From Candidatus Nitrosopumilus sp. (lineage in GTDB: Archaea; Thermoproteota; Nitrososphaeria; Nitrososphaerales; Nitrosopumilaceae), in assembly GCA_029861785.1 (NCBI GenBank), contig JAOTYR010000003.1, positions 1 through 43,169 of the forward strand: a DNA stretch of 43,169 nt. The letters are read 5' to 3'. Of the stretch, positions 35,138-42,825 are shown piece by piece. Both the position numbers and the translations under genes were made by a program. Each line of letters begins with the position of its first letter. The stretch's first letter is position 1. Below the pieces are notes generated by a model that saw nothing but the letters and a program-made list of their open reading frames with translations, did no database searches and was not told where the DNA came from.

Positions 35138-35767
35138 ATGTCATTTGGACAAAATGTAGCTGCAACAAAAATTGAACTTCTAAAATATAAAAAATCAAGC
35201 CAGGTTGCTATAATGGTTCAGAAAATTTTAGATGACAAGCGTAAAGTTTTATTAAAAAACATCGAAGAGATGATTCAAGAAGCATCTAAGGCAAGAGGTG
35301 GTATTTGGGATCCTTTGCAGGATATATACAAGTCTGTCAACGAGGCATATCTTGCATTAGGAACAGGAACAGTAGATTCTGTTGCAGAATCAACACCACC
35401 AGTAATGGAAGTCGATATCCATGTTAGAAGAGTTGTAGATGTAAAAATTCCCGCACTTACTGTCACTGAAAAAGATACAAAATCAATGCCTTATGGATTT
35501 GCTGATACAAACTCCTCAATAGACAGGGCAGCAAAACAGATCAAAATTTTACTTCCAAAAATCTGCAAAGCAGCAGAATATGAGAATTCAATATTTAGCC
35601 TTGCAAAGGCACTTGAGAAAACCCAAAAATTGCTTAACGCACTAGAAAATGTAATTATTCCTCAGTATAAAGAAAAAATAAGATTTATTCTTGCAACCTT
35701 GGAAGAGAGAGAAAGAGAAGATTTCGCAAAGTTAAAAAAAGTCAAAGCTAAGATGGAAAGTAGATAA
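35138..35767 (+). CDS. atpD: A-type ATP synthase subunit D
   Basis: Subunit D (209 residues) is the central rotor shaft. Two long antiparallel helices dominate: an N-terminal one with AATKIELLKYKKSSQVAIMVQKILDDKRKVLLKNI and a C-terminal one with IIPQYKEKIRFILATLEEREREDFAKLKKVKAK, and the family's N-terminal T(K)xELxxLKxxxxxAxxxxxLLKxKR pattern is recognisable. The ATG at 35138 follows atpB after 4 bases. Its stop shares a base with the ATG of the next small ORF (TAATG). Confidence 0.93.
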   Translation: MSFGQNVAATKIELLKYKKSSQVAIMVQKILDDKRKVLLKNIEEMIQEASKARGGIWDPLQDIYKSVNEAYLALGTGTVDSVAESTPPVMEVDIHVRRVVDVKIPALTVTEKDTKSMPYGFADTNSSIDRAAKQIKILLPKICKAAEYENSIFSLAKALEKTQKLLNALENVIIPQYKEKIRFILATLEEREREDFAKLKKVKAKMESR

Positions 35768-35898
35768 TGGCAAAAGAAGAAATTAAAAAATTAATTGAAC
35801 AATCAAAAAAATCAATAGAACAAGATCACGAAAAATTTTCTCAATCTATTAAAGATGATCTTCAATCCTTCAAAAAAAAGACTTTGGATAAAATTTGA
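35767..35898 (+). CDS. 43-residue helical protein in the ATP synthase operon
   Basis: This gene is too short for usual ORF calling: ATG 35767 shares its first base with the atpD stop (TAATG) and it ends at TGA 35898. The product is Lys/Glu/Gln-rich, predicted wholly helical and probably a coiled coil (KKLIEQSKKSIEQDHEKFSQ). Position and composition recall the peripheral-stalk partner of subunit E (H/G), yet that protein is usually about 100 residues. It may be a short stalk subunit or an assembly factor. Coupling to atpD supports that it is translated. Identity is inferred. Confidence 0.6.
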   Translation: MAKEEIKKLIEQSKKSIEQDHEKFSQSIKDDLQSFKKKTLDKI

Positions 35899-35950
35899 TC
35901 CAAAAACATTATCATGATTTAAATATGGAACGGAAGGGGCTAAATCGTAC

Positions 35951-36256
35951 ATGAAACCTATTGTATTAGCACTTTTGGCGACAATTGTAATTTCAGCATT
36001 AGGATTCACTGGTACTGCATATGCTCAAGAATCTGGAGCATCAGAAGCAGCTGGCATGAAACTTTTAGGTGCAGGTTTAGCATTTGGTTTGGCAGCAGCT
36101 GGCGCTGGTATCGGTTTAGGTCAAGTAGGTGCAGCAGGTCTTGCAGTAATTAGCGAGAACCCAGCTTTACAGTCAAAAGTATTCATCTTCGTAGGCATGG
36201 TAGAATCAATCGCTATCTACGGTATAGTTATGATGTTTATCATCTTGGGACAGTAA
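35951..36256 (+). CDS. atpK: A-type ATP synthase proteolipid subunit K
   Basis: Subunit K (c) forms the membrane ring of the rotor. The precursor is 101 residues: a signal peptide of about 25 residues (cut after AYA) is followed by two helices (about 36-68 and 75-100). The ion-carrying carboxylate is E85 in MVESIAIYG, and the first helix has Q58 in GIGLGQVGAAG. Q58, S86 and Y90 match three of the residues that bind Na+ in sodium c-rings. A TATA-like ATTTAAATA about 30 bases upstream suggests its own promoter, which would suit a subunit needed in many copies. The start is ATG 35951. Confidence 0.93.
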   Translation: MKPIVLALLATIVISALGFTGTAYAQESGASEAAGMKLLGAGLAFGLAAAGAGIGLGQVGAAGLAVISENPALQSKVFIFVGMVESIAIYGIVMMFIILGQ

Positions 36257-36261
36257 ACCCA

Positions 36262-36292
36262 ATCGTAAACTCTTTTTAAAATTTTTAAATTT
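36262..36292 (+). terminator. T-rich terminator after atpK
   Basis: Repeated T tracts (CTTTTTAAAATTTTTAAA, then TTTTTTAA) directly follow the atpK stop and precede the convergent 3' end of pyrI. They would serve as an archaeal T-tract terminator, perhaps for both strands. Confidence 0.45.
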
Positions 36293-36293
36293 T

Positions 36294-36755
36294 TTAATTA
36301 TATTTTAGCTGGTTTACATCTAATACTCGTCCACAATATCTACACCTGAGTACTCTTCCGTCTTTGTCAACTACATCCATCACTGATTCAATGTGCTCAT
36401 AACTATTTGTAATACAATCAGGATTAGAGCAGCGAAAAATCCTGTCTATCTCGTTTGGAAGTGAAACTCTTCGCTTCTCTATTAGCTTGTAATTTTTTAT
36501 GATGTTAATAGTTGCCTTTGGAGCAATTACTGCCAATTTGTTGGTGTCATCATCAGCTAGAAACTTGTTTTCTACCTTGATAATATCTTTTTTCTTAAAT
36601 TTGCCACTTGGCACATTCAATGCAATCGTGATTAAACTTCCATCCCTACCGTTAATTTGAAGAGCTCCTAATACCTGAAGGCCTTTACCTTCATCAATAT
36701 GATCAATTACAGTTCCTTCTTTGATTCGTCGAACCAAAAGTTCGGACTCTTGCAT
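36294..36755 (-). CDS. pyrI: Aspartate carbamoyltransferase regulatory subunit
   Basis: PyrI (153 residues) binds CTP or ATP and tunes the catalytic PyrB trimer. The N-terminal nucleotide domain begins with LLVRRIKEGTVIDHID, and the C-terminal zinc domain has C-x4-C (CSNPDC) and C-x2-C (CRYC), the four ligands that bind the catalytic subunit. The frame is open to GTG 36776, but ATG 36755 fits family length and lies 29 bases from a TATA-like AATAATATATACT. It is divergent from pyrB, so the holoenzyme subunits are on separate messages, unlike the usual pyrBI operon. Confidence 0.93.
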   Translation of the reverse strand: MQESELLVRRIKEGTVIDHIDEGKGLQVLGALQINGRDGSLITIALNVPSGKFKKKDIIKVENKFLADDDTNKLAVIAPKATINIIKNYKLIEKRRVSLPNEIDRIFRCSNPDCITNSYEHIESVMDVVDKDGRVLRCRYCGRVLDVNQLKYN

Positions 36756-36796
36756 CAGAATACTTTGTATAGTCACCAGTATATATTATTGAAAGA
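36756..36796. promoter_or_regulatory. Bidirectional promoter, pyrI / pyrB
   Basis: Only about 41 bases separate the two starts. AATAATATATACT (minus strand, 36781-36793) would serve pyrI, and the overlapping TTTGTATAGTC (36769-36779) lies about 24 bases before the pyrB GTG. The two promoters must overlap, so balanced or mutually exclusive expression is plausible. Confidence 0.5.
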
Positions 36797-37726
36797 GTGA
36801 GCGATTTCTACAATAAAGATATCATATCAATTAAAGACTATACCAGAGATCAATTTGAGGATATTTTTCAATACACTGAAAAATTAATGAAATTAGATTC
36901 CGCAGCAAGACGAGAAATCTGTAAAGGAAAAACCTTGAGTTATTTGTTTTATGAGCCAAGTACCAGAACTCGGCTAAGCTTCGAATCTGCAATGGCCTTA
37001 ATTGGAGGAAATTCCTTGGGAATTTCTGATATCTCCTCTTCTTCTACTCAAAAAGGTGAGAGCCTTGCAGATACTGTAAAAATAATGTCGATTTATTCAG
37101 ATGTACTGGTTTTAAGACATCCACTTGATGGTTCTAGTAGATTTGCATCAGAGATTTCTTCAAAACCTGTAATTAATGCAGGGAGTGGCACAGAAGAGCA
37201 TCCAACACAGGCCATACAAGACTTGTTTACAATTAAAAAGGAAAAGAAGAAGATCGATGGATTAAAAATTGGAATTATTGGAGATTTAAAATATGGCAGA
37301 ACTGTTTATTCACTTTTGTCTGGTCTTGGAAACTATGATGTAGAGGTTCACTTGATTTCTCCTGAATCTCTAAAAATTAGACCAGACTCCATTTATGAAA
37401 TAAGAAAAAAATTATCATTTACTGAATCCATTGACATTGAAGAATACATTGAAGACTTGGATGTCGTTTATGTGACAAGAATTCAAAAGGAACGATTCCC
37501 AGATGAAGAAGAATATCTCAAGGTAAAGGGAAGTTATTTGATTGGCCTTGATTTGTTAAAAAAGATGAAAGAAGACTCTATTATCTTACACCCATTACCC
37601 AGACTAGATGAAATCTCCACTGACATTGATAAAACAAAACATGCAAAATACTTCCAACAAGCTGAATATGGAAAGTATACTCGTGCTGCATTGTTGGGAT
37701 TGACTCTCAATGAGAATGGATTCTAA
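36797..37726 (+). CDS. pyrB: Aspartate carbamoyltransferase catalytic subunit
   Basis: PyrB (309 residues) joins carbamoyl phosphate and aspartate in the second step of pyrimidine synthesis. The carbamoyl-phosphate loop is S55-T-R-T-R59 in YEPSTRTRLSFESAM; STQKGESLADT and HPTQAIQDLFTI follow, and HPLPRLDEI lies near the C-terminus, as in all family members. The start is GTG 36797, probably leaderless. It pairs with the divergent pyrI, and the product feeds pyrH in the same window. Confidence 0.96.
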   Translation: MSDFYNKDIISIKDYTRDQFEDIFQYTEKLMKLDSAARREICKGKTLSYLFYEPSTRTRLSFESAMALIGGNSLGISDISSSSTQKGESLADTVKIMSIYSDVLVLRHPLDGSSRFASEISSKPVINAGSGTEEHPTQAIQDLFTIKKEKKKIDGLKIGIIGDLKYGRTVYSLLSGLGNYDVEVHLISPESLKIRPDSIYEIRKKLSFTESIDIEEYIEDLDVVYVTRIQKERFPDEEEYLKVKGSYLIGLDLLKKMKEDSIILHPLPRLDEISTDIDKTKHAKYFQQAEYGKYTRAALLGLTLNENGF

Positions 37727-37792
37727 AAATTAAAGAATTTAATAAAAAATTTCGTATTCCATATATCTGAAGACAATCAATAAGAAATTAGT

Positions 37793-38521
37793 TTGACTCA
37801 AACAAAAATCATTCCAATTTTTCCGTTAGACTTGGTTTTGTTCCCTAGACAAGAACTTCCACTTAGAATTTTTGAGCCACGCTACAAACAGCTAGTAGAT
37901 GATTGTATGCTAGGTAATGGGCAGTTTGGTGTATGTCTAGTGGATTCAAATAATAAAATTTCAGGCTGGAATGGACCAAAACCCATTGGAACCATTGCAA
38001 AAATCAAAAAATGTGAAGATGTTGAATTGGATGGAACGCAATTACAAATTGAAACCTTGGGACGAAATAAATTTCAAATAAAAAAGATAATTTCACCATC
38101 AGTAGAACTACCTGAAAACTATGATCCTTATTCCATAGAAGGGCATCAAGCAATATCAGATCTTGCTGAAAAGTCACATGATGATGAAAAAATGTACATC
38201 CAAGCAGAAGTTGAATTAATTCCTGAAATAGATGATAATATTTCCTTGAATCAATGGGAGCATATTGTTGACATGTGGAAACGAAAAACTATCAACCAAG
38301 CCCTTCCACAACAAGTTGAACCTGCAGCTCTTGATCAAGTTCTAACACAATATTATCTAAAAACTGATACTCCTACAATTGATTACGTTTATTCTTTGGC
38401 CGCTTTAGGTGCGCATGATCCTAATGATTTACAGCCTATTTTAGAGGCAAATACTATGGAAGAGCTAATTCAAAGAATGGAAGAATTACTGACAATAAAT
38501 AACCCTAAGTTAGAAAAATAA
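37793..38521 (+). CDS. Lon substrate-binding (LAN/PUA-like) domain protein
   Basis: This 242-residue protein carries the Lon N-terminal substrate-binding domain without the ATPase or protease part (COG2802 type). The opening IPIFPLDLVLFPRQELPLRIFEPRYKQLV is the family signature, followed by FGVCLVDS and IGTIAKIKKCEDVELDGTQLQIETLGRNKF. The C-terminal half is helical (YVYSLAALGAHDPNDLQPILEANTMEELIQRM). Stand-alone members are thought to bind peptides or partners, role unknown. The start is TTG 37793. Its stop lies two bases before the start of the PEFG-CTERM protein gene, suggesting an operon. Confidence 0.85.
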   Translation: MTQTKIIPIFPLDLVLFPRQELPLRIFEPRYKQLVDDCMLGNGQFGVCLVDSNNKISGWNGPKPIGTIAKIKKCEDVELDGTQLQIETLGRNKFQIKKIISPSVELPENYDPYSIEGHQAISDLAEKSHDDEKMYIQAEVELIPEIDDNISLNQWEHIVDMWKRKTINQALPQQVEPAALDQVLTQYYLKTDTPTIDYVYSLAALGAHDPNDLQPILEANTMEELIQRMEELLTINNPKLEK

Positions 38522-38523
38522 TA

Positions 38524-39891
38524 TTGTCTCTACTCAAACTTGTAACTCTAATACTTGCAGTAGTTTTATTTTTTCCAGCAAGTAATGTTTATGGTCATGG
38601 ACTTGGTATTGATACTATTTCATCAGTAGACATTCAAGGCAAAGAAATTTCCATCTCAGTTGAGCTTCCATTGTCTTTTGATAATTTAGATGAAAAGCAG
38701 ATTACAATTACTGCAACTGAGGACGAAACAAAAGAAAATGCCAAAAATGTTACCTTTCTTATCGGGTTATTTCATGAAAACCAAATGATATTTCGAAATT
38801 ATTTTTTTACTTCTGATGGAGTTTTACCAATTAACGTAAAACCTACAGAAGAGGGAACGATTTCAATAAACGGTGCACAAGACTCTCTTCTAGGTGCATG
38901 GTATGGGACAGAATCAACCCCACTTGAAATTACTGGTCCAATATTCAATTCAGGTGGATTATACAATTTTGAAATTGAAATCCGAACAATTGATGAGCCT
39001 ACAAATATTGTTGAAGACTCTGGGATATACAATGCAGATTTGAGCGTGGCTGAAATTACTCAATACTTGGAAAAAGATAGTAAAAATCAAGATGTATCCT
39101 TTAGATTAAAGTCATATTTTGATAAAATCTCCTCTTTCGAGTATGACTCTGAAAAAAAACAGGTAACCTTTGAAATGCCCTTTGATTGGAGTGAAAAACA
39201 AATGTCCCATATTCCTGTGGTGCATGAGGAGGTTCATTTTCCTAATGAATTTACCGAATTTTTGTCTCCAGGTTACACAGGACAGGTAAATGGAATTGAT
39301 TTATTCAAATCTTCGGTAACTGTTGATGATTATACTGAAGAAGATGAGAGAATAGTTCATTTTGTATTATTGCAAGATCATTTGAGATTTTTGAAAAACC
39401 AAATGAAAAAAACTAATGAGCCATTACCTGACAATATTGTATTTACCTTGTCTACAAATGAAAAAATTGATTTTCCTCTTACTGCTTATACCAGAAGTGA
39501 AGACTTTCTTGTAAACTTATCATGGGATCCAATAACAATTCAACCTGAAACCACCACAAAATATGTTTTTACAATTCGAGATGGGGCAACAAATGAACCA
39601 TTAAGAAATTCAGATTATACATTTGTAATCTTGCAAGGAGGAAAAGAAATTCACAGAGTTACTGGATTTGCACAAGTAGGTGGAGAATCAGAAGACTATT
39701 ACTTTACAGAAGATCAGACCGGACCTACAATAATTCGATTTGAAAACATAAGAAATACAGGTCAGGAAACTGAATTTGGTATGGTAGTGGCCCCAGAGTT
39801 TGGAACAGCTGTTGGATTTATTCTTGTTGTATCTATAATGAGTGTAATTTTTTTATCAAAGAAAATATCATTGGACTATCCAAAATTCTAA
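38524..39891 (+). CDS. Surface protein with PEFG-CTERM sorting signal
   Basis: The 455-residue protein starts at TTG 38524. Residues 1-24 form a signal peptide (cut after VYG), leaving HGLGID at the mature N-terminus. The middle is a beta-rich extracellular region in two or three immunoglobulin-like units with no recognised domain. The C-terminus has the tripartite PEFG-CTERM signal: P424-E-F-G427, a hydrophobic helix, then a basic tail with KK. Such signals are processed by an archaeosortase and are a mark of thaumarchaeal surface proteins. No sortase gene is in the window. It is probably co-transcribed with the upstream Lon-domain gene. Confidence 0.82.
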   Translation: MSLLKLVTLILAVVLFFPASNVYGHGLGIDTISSVDIQGKEISISVELPLSFDNLDEKQITITATEDETKENAKNVTFLIGLFHENQMIFRNYFFTSDGVLPINVKPTEEGTISINGAQDSLLGAWYGTESTPLEITGPIFNSGGLYNFEIEIRTIDEPTNIVEDSGIYNADLSVAEITQYLEKDSKNQDVSFRLKSYFDKISSFEYDSEKKQVTFEMPFDWSEKQMSHIPVVHEEVHFPNEFTEFLSPGYTGQVNGIDLFKSSVTVDDYTEEDERIVHFVLLQDHLRFLKNQMKKTNEPLPDNIVFTLSTNEKIDFPLTAYTRSEDFLVNLSWDPITIQPETTTKYVFTIRDGATNEPLRNSDYTFVILQGGKEIHRVTGFAQVGGESEDYYFTEDQTGPTIIRFENIRNTGQETEFGMVVAPEFGTAVGFILVVSIMSVIFLSKKISLDYPKF

Positions 39892-39893
39892 TG

Positions 39894-40277
39894 TTAAATA
39901 GCTACTAGTTTTACAGTATCCATGTTTTTGTTTGTTTGAAAATCTTTTGTCATTGAAGAGACTTTTTCTGCATCACCATCAATCACAAATAACTCCATAC
40001 ACTTTTCTTTCTCAATCTTACTATGAAGATGTGTTGTAATTAGATCCTCAAAATTATGAGTAATTCCCGAAACAACATGGTCAAACTCGTCATTATGAAC
40101 CACTAGCAAAATTGCATGAATGTTTCCAGACAAATCCGATTTTTGTTTTTCTTCTGAAACAAACGTTCTGATACCTGCTCTTATGGCCTCAGATCTTCCT
40201 GAAAATCCCATGGATTTTTGAAGCTTGTCTAATTCTTTCAAAATTTCGTCATTAAGTGAGATTGAGACTATTGGCAT
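39894..40277 (-). CDS. NikR-like ribbon-helix-helix metalloregulator
   Basis: The 127-residue regulator has an N-terminal CopG ribbon-helix-helix (about 1-45: VSISLNDEILKELDKL, GRSEAIRAGIRTFV) and a C-terminal ACT-like metal domain (about 52-127). Likely metal ligands are H74, H83 and H85 (HLH) and C93. In E. coli NikR the ligands are spaced 11, 2 and 6; here they are 9, 2 and 8, so the metal site is altered. The divergent ZnuABC-type importer suggests zinc, manganese or nickel control. The start is ATG 40277. It is probably autoregulated through the shared intergenic region. Confidence 0.88.
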   Translation of the reverse strand: MPIVSISLNDEILKELDKLQKSMGFSGRSEAIRAGIRTFVSEEKQKSDLSGNIHAILLVVHNDEFDHVVSGITHNFEDLITTHLHSKIEKEKCMELFVIDGDAEKVSSMTKDFQTNKNMDTVKLVAI

Positions 40278-40367
40278 AAGCCTAATGTTATTAATTATGT
40301 TATAAGTTTAGCAATTAAAGTTATTAAGATTTTATAAATTTATTAATAATTTAGGTTCATTTTTCCT
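40278..40367. promoter_or_regulatory. Regulator/importer divergent promoter with inverted repeat
   Basis: A near-exact inverted repeat flanks this region: CCTAATGTTATTAAT (40281-40295) and ATTAATAATTTAGG (40342-40355), identical except for one base inserted in the left arm. One arm lies close to each gene start, so it could form two operator sites for the metalloregulator. A TATA-like TTTATAAATT (40331-40340) lies about 32 bases before the znuA GTG. Confidence 0.5.
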
Positions 40368-41285
40368 GTGAACAACCAGGTCAAATTTGCAATAACTGCA
40401 ATCATTATAGTTATTCCACTTAGCTCTTATTCTGTTTGGGCAAGTGATTCTGGTTTTCAATTTAAGGAAACAAGTGATACAAATAAACTCCAAGTAATTT
40501 CATCTTTCTATCCTCTTTACGAATTTGCCAAGCAAGTTGGTCAAGATAAGCTAGATGTAAAATTACTAGTTCCAGAAGGAGTAGAACCACATGATTGGGA
40601 ACCAACAATACAAGATGTACAACTAATTCAAAAATCTGATCTAGTAATAATTAATGGATTAGGTTTTGAAAATTGGGCTGAAAATCTAGCTGAGATGAAA
40701 TATCAAGGAGTTGTAGTTGATACTAGTAAAGGAATTGTAAAAAATAAAATTTTTGAAGAATCATCAGAACATGAAATTAATGAATCAGATCCACACATTT
40801 GGTTAAATCCTGTCTCAGCAAAAGTTCAAGTAGAAAATATTGTCAATGCGTTTTCTAAATCAGACCCTCAAAACCAAAAGTTCTTTCAGCAAAATGCCCA
40901 AAATTATATAATTAAACTAGATGATTTAGATTCTAAAATTAGAAATGATTTATCTAATTGCAGTCGAGATTTTATTGCATTTCATGATGCGTTTTCATAT
41001 TTTGCATATGAATACGATTTACATCAACATACAATTATAGCATCAAATGATCCTCATGCAGAACCAACTGCTAAGACTTTGGAAAATGTAATTAATACTG
41101 CAAGAGAATTAAATCTAAAAGTAATTTTTACTGAAGATACTGTTAATCCAAAAATATCAAATGTTGTTGCAAATGAAATTGACGGAAAAATCCTTGTTTT
41201 ATCTCCATTAGAAATTTCTGGTGAGGGAGATTACATTTCAAGGATGATTATGAATTTAGATAACCTCAAGGAGGCATTATGTTGA
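40368..41285 (+). CDS. znuA: Metal ABC transporter substrate-binding protein, ZnuA-like
   Basis: The protein has 305 residues from GTG 40368. A signal peptide (about 1-25, VWA before SDSG) is cut by a standard peptidase; there is no lipobox. The metal-binding residues of cluster-9 proteins are all seen: H75 in EPHDWEP, H143 in DPHIWLNP, H206 in FHDAF and an acidic residue in TEDTVNP (E256/D257). The fourth ligand is thus an acid, as in several Zn and Mn binders, and the long His-rich loop of E. coli ZnuA is absent. It captures Zn2+ or Mn2+ outside the membrane. It heads the operon with the ATPase and permease. Confidence 0.9.
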   Translation: MNNQVKFAITAIIIVIPLSSYSVWASDSGFQFKETSDTNKLQVISSFYPLYEFAKQVGQDKLDVKLLVPEGVEPHDWEPTIQDVQLIQKSDLVIINGLGFENWAENLAEMKYQGVVVDTSKGIVKNKIFEESSEHEINESDPHIWLNPVSAKVQVENIVNAFSKSDPQNQKFFQQNAQNYIIKLDDLDSKIRNDLSNCSRDFIAFHDAFSYFAYEYDLHQHTIIASNDPHAEPTAKTLENVINTARELNLKVIFTEDTVNPKISNVVANEIDGKILVLSPLEISGEGDYISRMIMNLDNLKEALC

Positions 41286-42001
41286 ATATAGTAGAAATTG
41301 ATCATCTTACAGTAAAGTATCCTGATGTAAAAGCACTTGATGATGTCAGTTTTACCGTAAAAAAAGGGGATTTTTTAGGCATAATTGGCCCAAATGGTGC
41401 TGGGAAAAGTACTCTTTTTGCATCAATGCTTGGACTCAATACAAAATATCAAGGTACAATCAAATTTTTTGGAGAAGATATTAAAAAATCAAAAGACTAT
41501 CTCAAAGAAATTGGTTATGTTCCGCAAAAACCAATTTTTGAAAAAAACTTTCCAGCTACAGTAAATGATGTTGTACGAATGGGATTGAGAAAAGAGTCTG
41601 ATGAAAACAAAATTGATGAAATATTACAACAACTTTGGATTCATGAATCAAGTAAACGTAGAATTGGTGAATTATCTGGCGGCCAACAACAACGAGTGTT
41701 TATTGCAAAGGCGCTAGTCAACAATCCAAAAATTTTGATTTTAGATGAACCAGTAACTGGAATCGATCAGCAAAGCATTGACCTTTTCTATAGCATTCTA
41801 AGAGAATTAAATTCTAAGCAAAAAATTACCATAATATGGTCATCACATGATTTGGATGCTGTAAACCAGCTAGCTAATCATGTTGCATGTCTTAATAGAA
41901 CGTTATTCTTTCATGGTGAATCAGATGAGTTCTTTGATAATGATGAACTGGTAAAACAATACTCTGAGGCCTCAATGCAGGAGCATATGCACCGTCATTA
42001 A
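41279..42001 (+). CDS. znuC: Metal ABC transporter ATPase, ZnuC-like
   Basis: The ATPase (240 residues) powers the metal importer. Walker A is GPNGAGKST, the Q-loop lies in GYVPQKP, the signature is LSGGQQQR, Walker B is ILILDEPVTGID and the H-loop is SSHD. A strong AAGGAGG (41268-41274) precedes ATG 41279, and the gene overlaps the end of znuA by seven bases. The QKP at the Q-loop and the ELSGGQQQRVFIAKAL block are typical of the Zn/Mn family. The C-terminus ends in a HMHRH tail, which may sense metal. Confidence 0.93.
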   Translation: MLNIVEIDHLTVKYPDVKALDDVSFTVKKGDFLGIIGPNGAGKSTLFASMLGLNTKYQGTIKFFGEDIKKSKDYLKEIGYVPQKPIFEKNFPATVNDVVRMGLRKESDENKIDEILQQLWIHESSKRRIGELSGGQQQRVFIAKALVNNPKILILDEPVTGIDQQSIDLFYSILRELNSKQKITIIWSSHDLDAVNQLANHVACLNRTLFFHGESDEFFDNDELVKQYSEASMQEHMHRH

Positions 42002-42003
42002 CC

Positions 42004-42825
42004 ATGTCTCTTGAAATCCTTACCTTTAGTTTTATGCACAGAGCCATTATCTCTGGAATAGCAATTGCTATTTTGTGTTCAGTAATTGGTTTGTTTCTTG
42101 TTCTTAGACGATATTCTTTGTTTGGTGATGCAATAGCTCACTCTTCTTTTGGTGGAATTGCTCTGGGATTAATGGCAGGAGTATACCCACTCTGGACAGC
42201 TTATGGAGTATCTCTAGTTAGCGCATTAGTAATTACTAAAATTAAAGAAAAATATGATATATCTGGAGATGCCTCAATTGCTGTTCTATTATCTTCAGGA
42301 ATCGCAGTTGGGCTCGTAATTGTTGGAATTTCAGGGGGATTTACCATTGATATCTTTAGTTTTCTGTTTGGTAGCATTCTACTTGTTAGTGTAAATGAAA
42401 CAATTTTGATTTTATTTTTGACAGGAATTATCTTAATTGTAGTTTTATTGTTTTACAGACAATTACTCTATTCAACGTTTAATGAAGAACAAGCTAAAGT
42501 AAGCGGCATTCCAGTAGAAAAAATTAATTATTTAATTGTCTTTATGGCAGGCCTAACTGTTGTTACATCAATTCAACTAGTTGGAGTTTTATTGATATCG
42601 GCATTATTTGTAATTCCTAATGTTACTGCAATTATGTATGGAAAAGGATTCAAACAAACAGCTATTCTCTCAATATCATTTTCAATATTTTCTGTGGTTG
42701 TAGGAATTTTGGTTTCTTATATTTTCAATATTACACCTGCTGGAACAATTGTTTTGTTATCGATTGGATTGTTTGCAGTAACCATGGGAATAAAATCTTC
42801 AGGCTTGTTATCAATTAAGAATTAA
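42004..42825 (+). CDS. znuB: Metal ABC transporter permease, ZnuB-like
   Basis: The 273-residue permease of the ABC-3 family has about eight or nine membrane helices. The family motifs LFLVLRRYSLFGDAIAHSSFGGIALG and GIPVEKINYLI (coupling helix region) are clear, and HSSFGG in helix 2 is conserved. The ATG 42004 comes two bases after the znuC stop. The last eleven bases overlap, tail to tail, with the convergent beta-propeller gene. Confidence 0.93.
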   Translation: MSLEILTFSFMHRAIISGIAIAILCSVIGLFLVLRRYSLFGDAIAHSSFGGIALGLMAGVYPLWTAYGVSLVSALVITKIKEKYDISGDASIAVLLSSGIAVGLVIVGISGGFTIDIFSFLFGSILLVSVNETILILFLTGIILIVVLLFYRQLLYSTFNEEQAKVSGIPVEKINYLIVFMAGLTVVTSIQLVGVLLISALFVIPNVTAIMYGKGFKQTAILSISFSIFSVVVGILVSYIFNITPAGTIVLLSIGLFAVTMGIKSSGLLSIKN

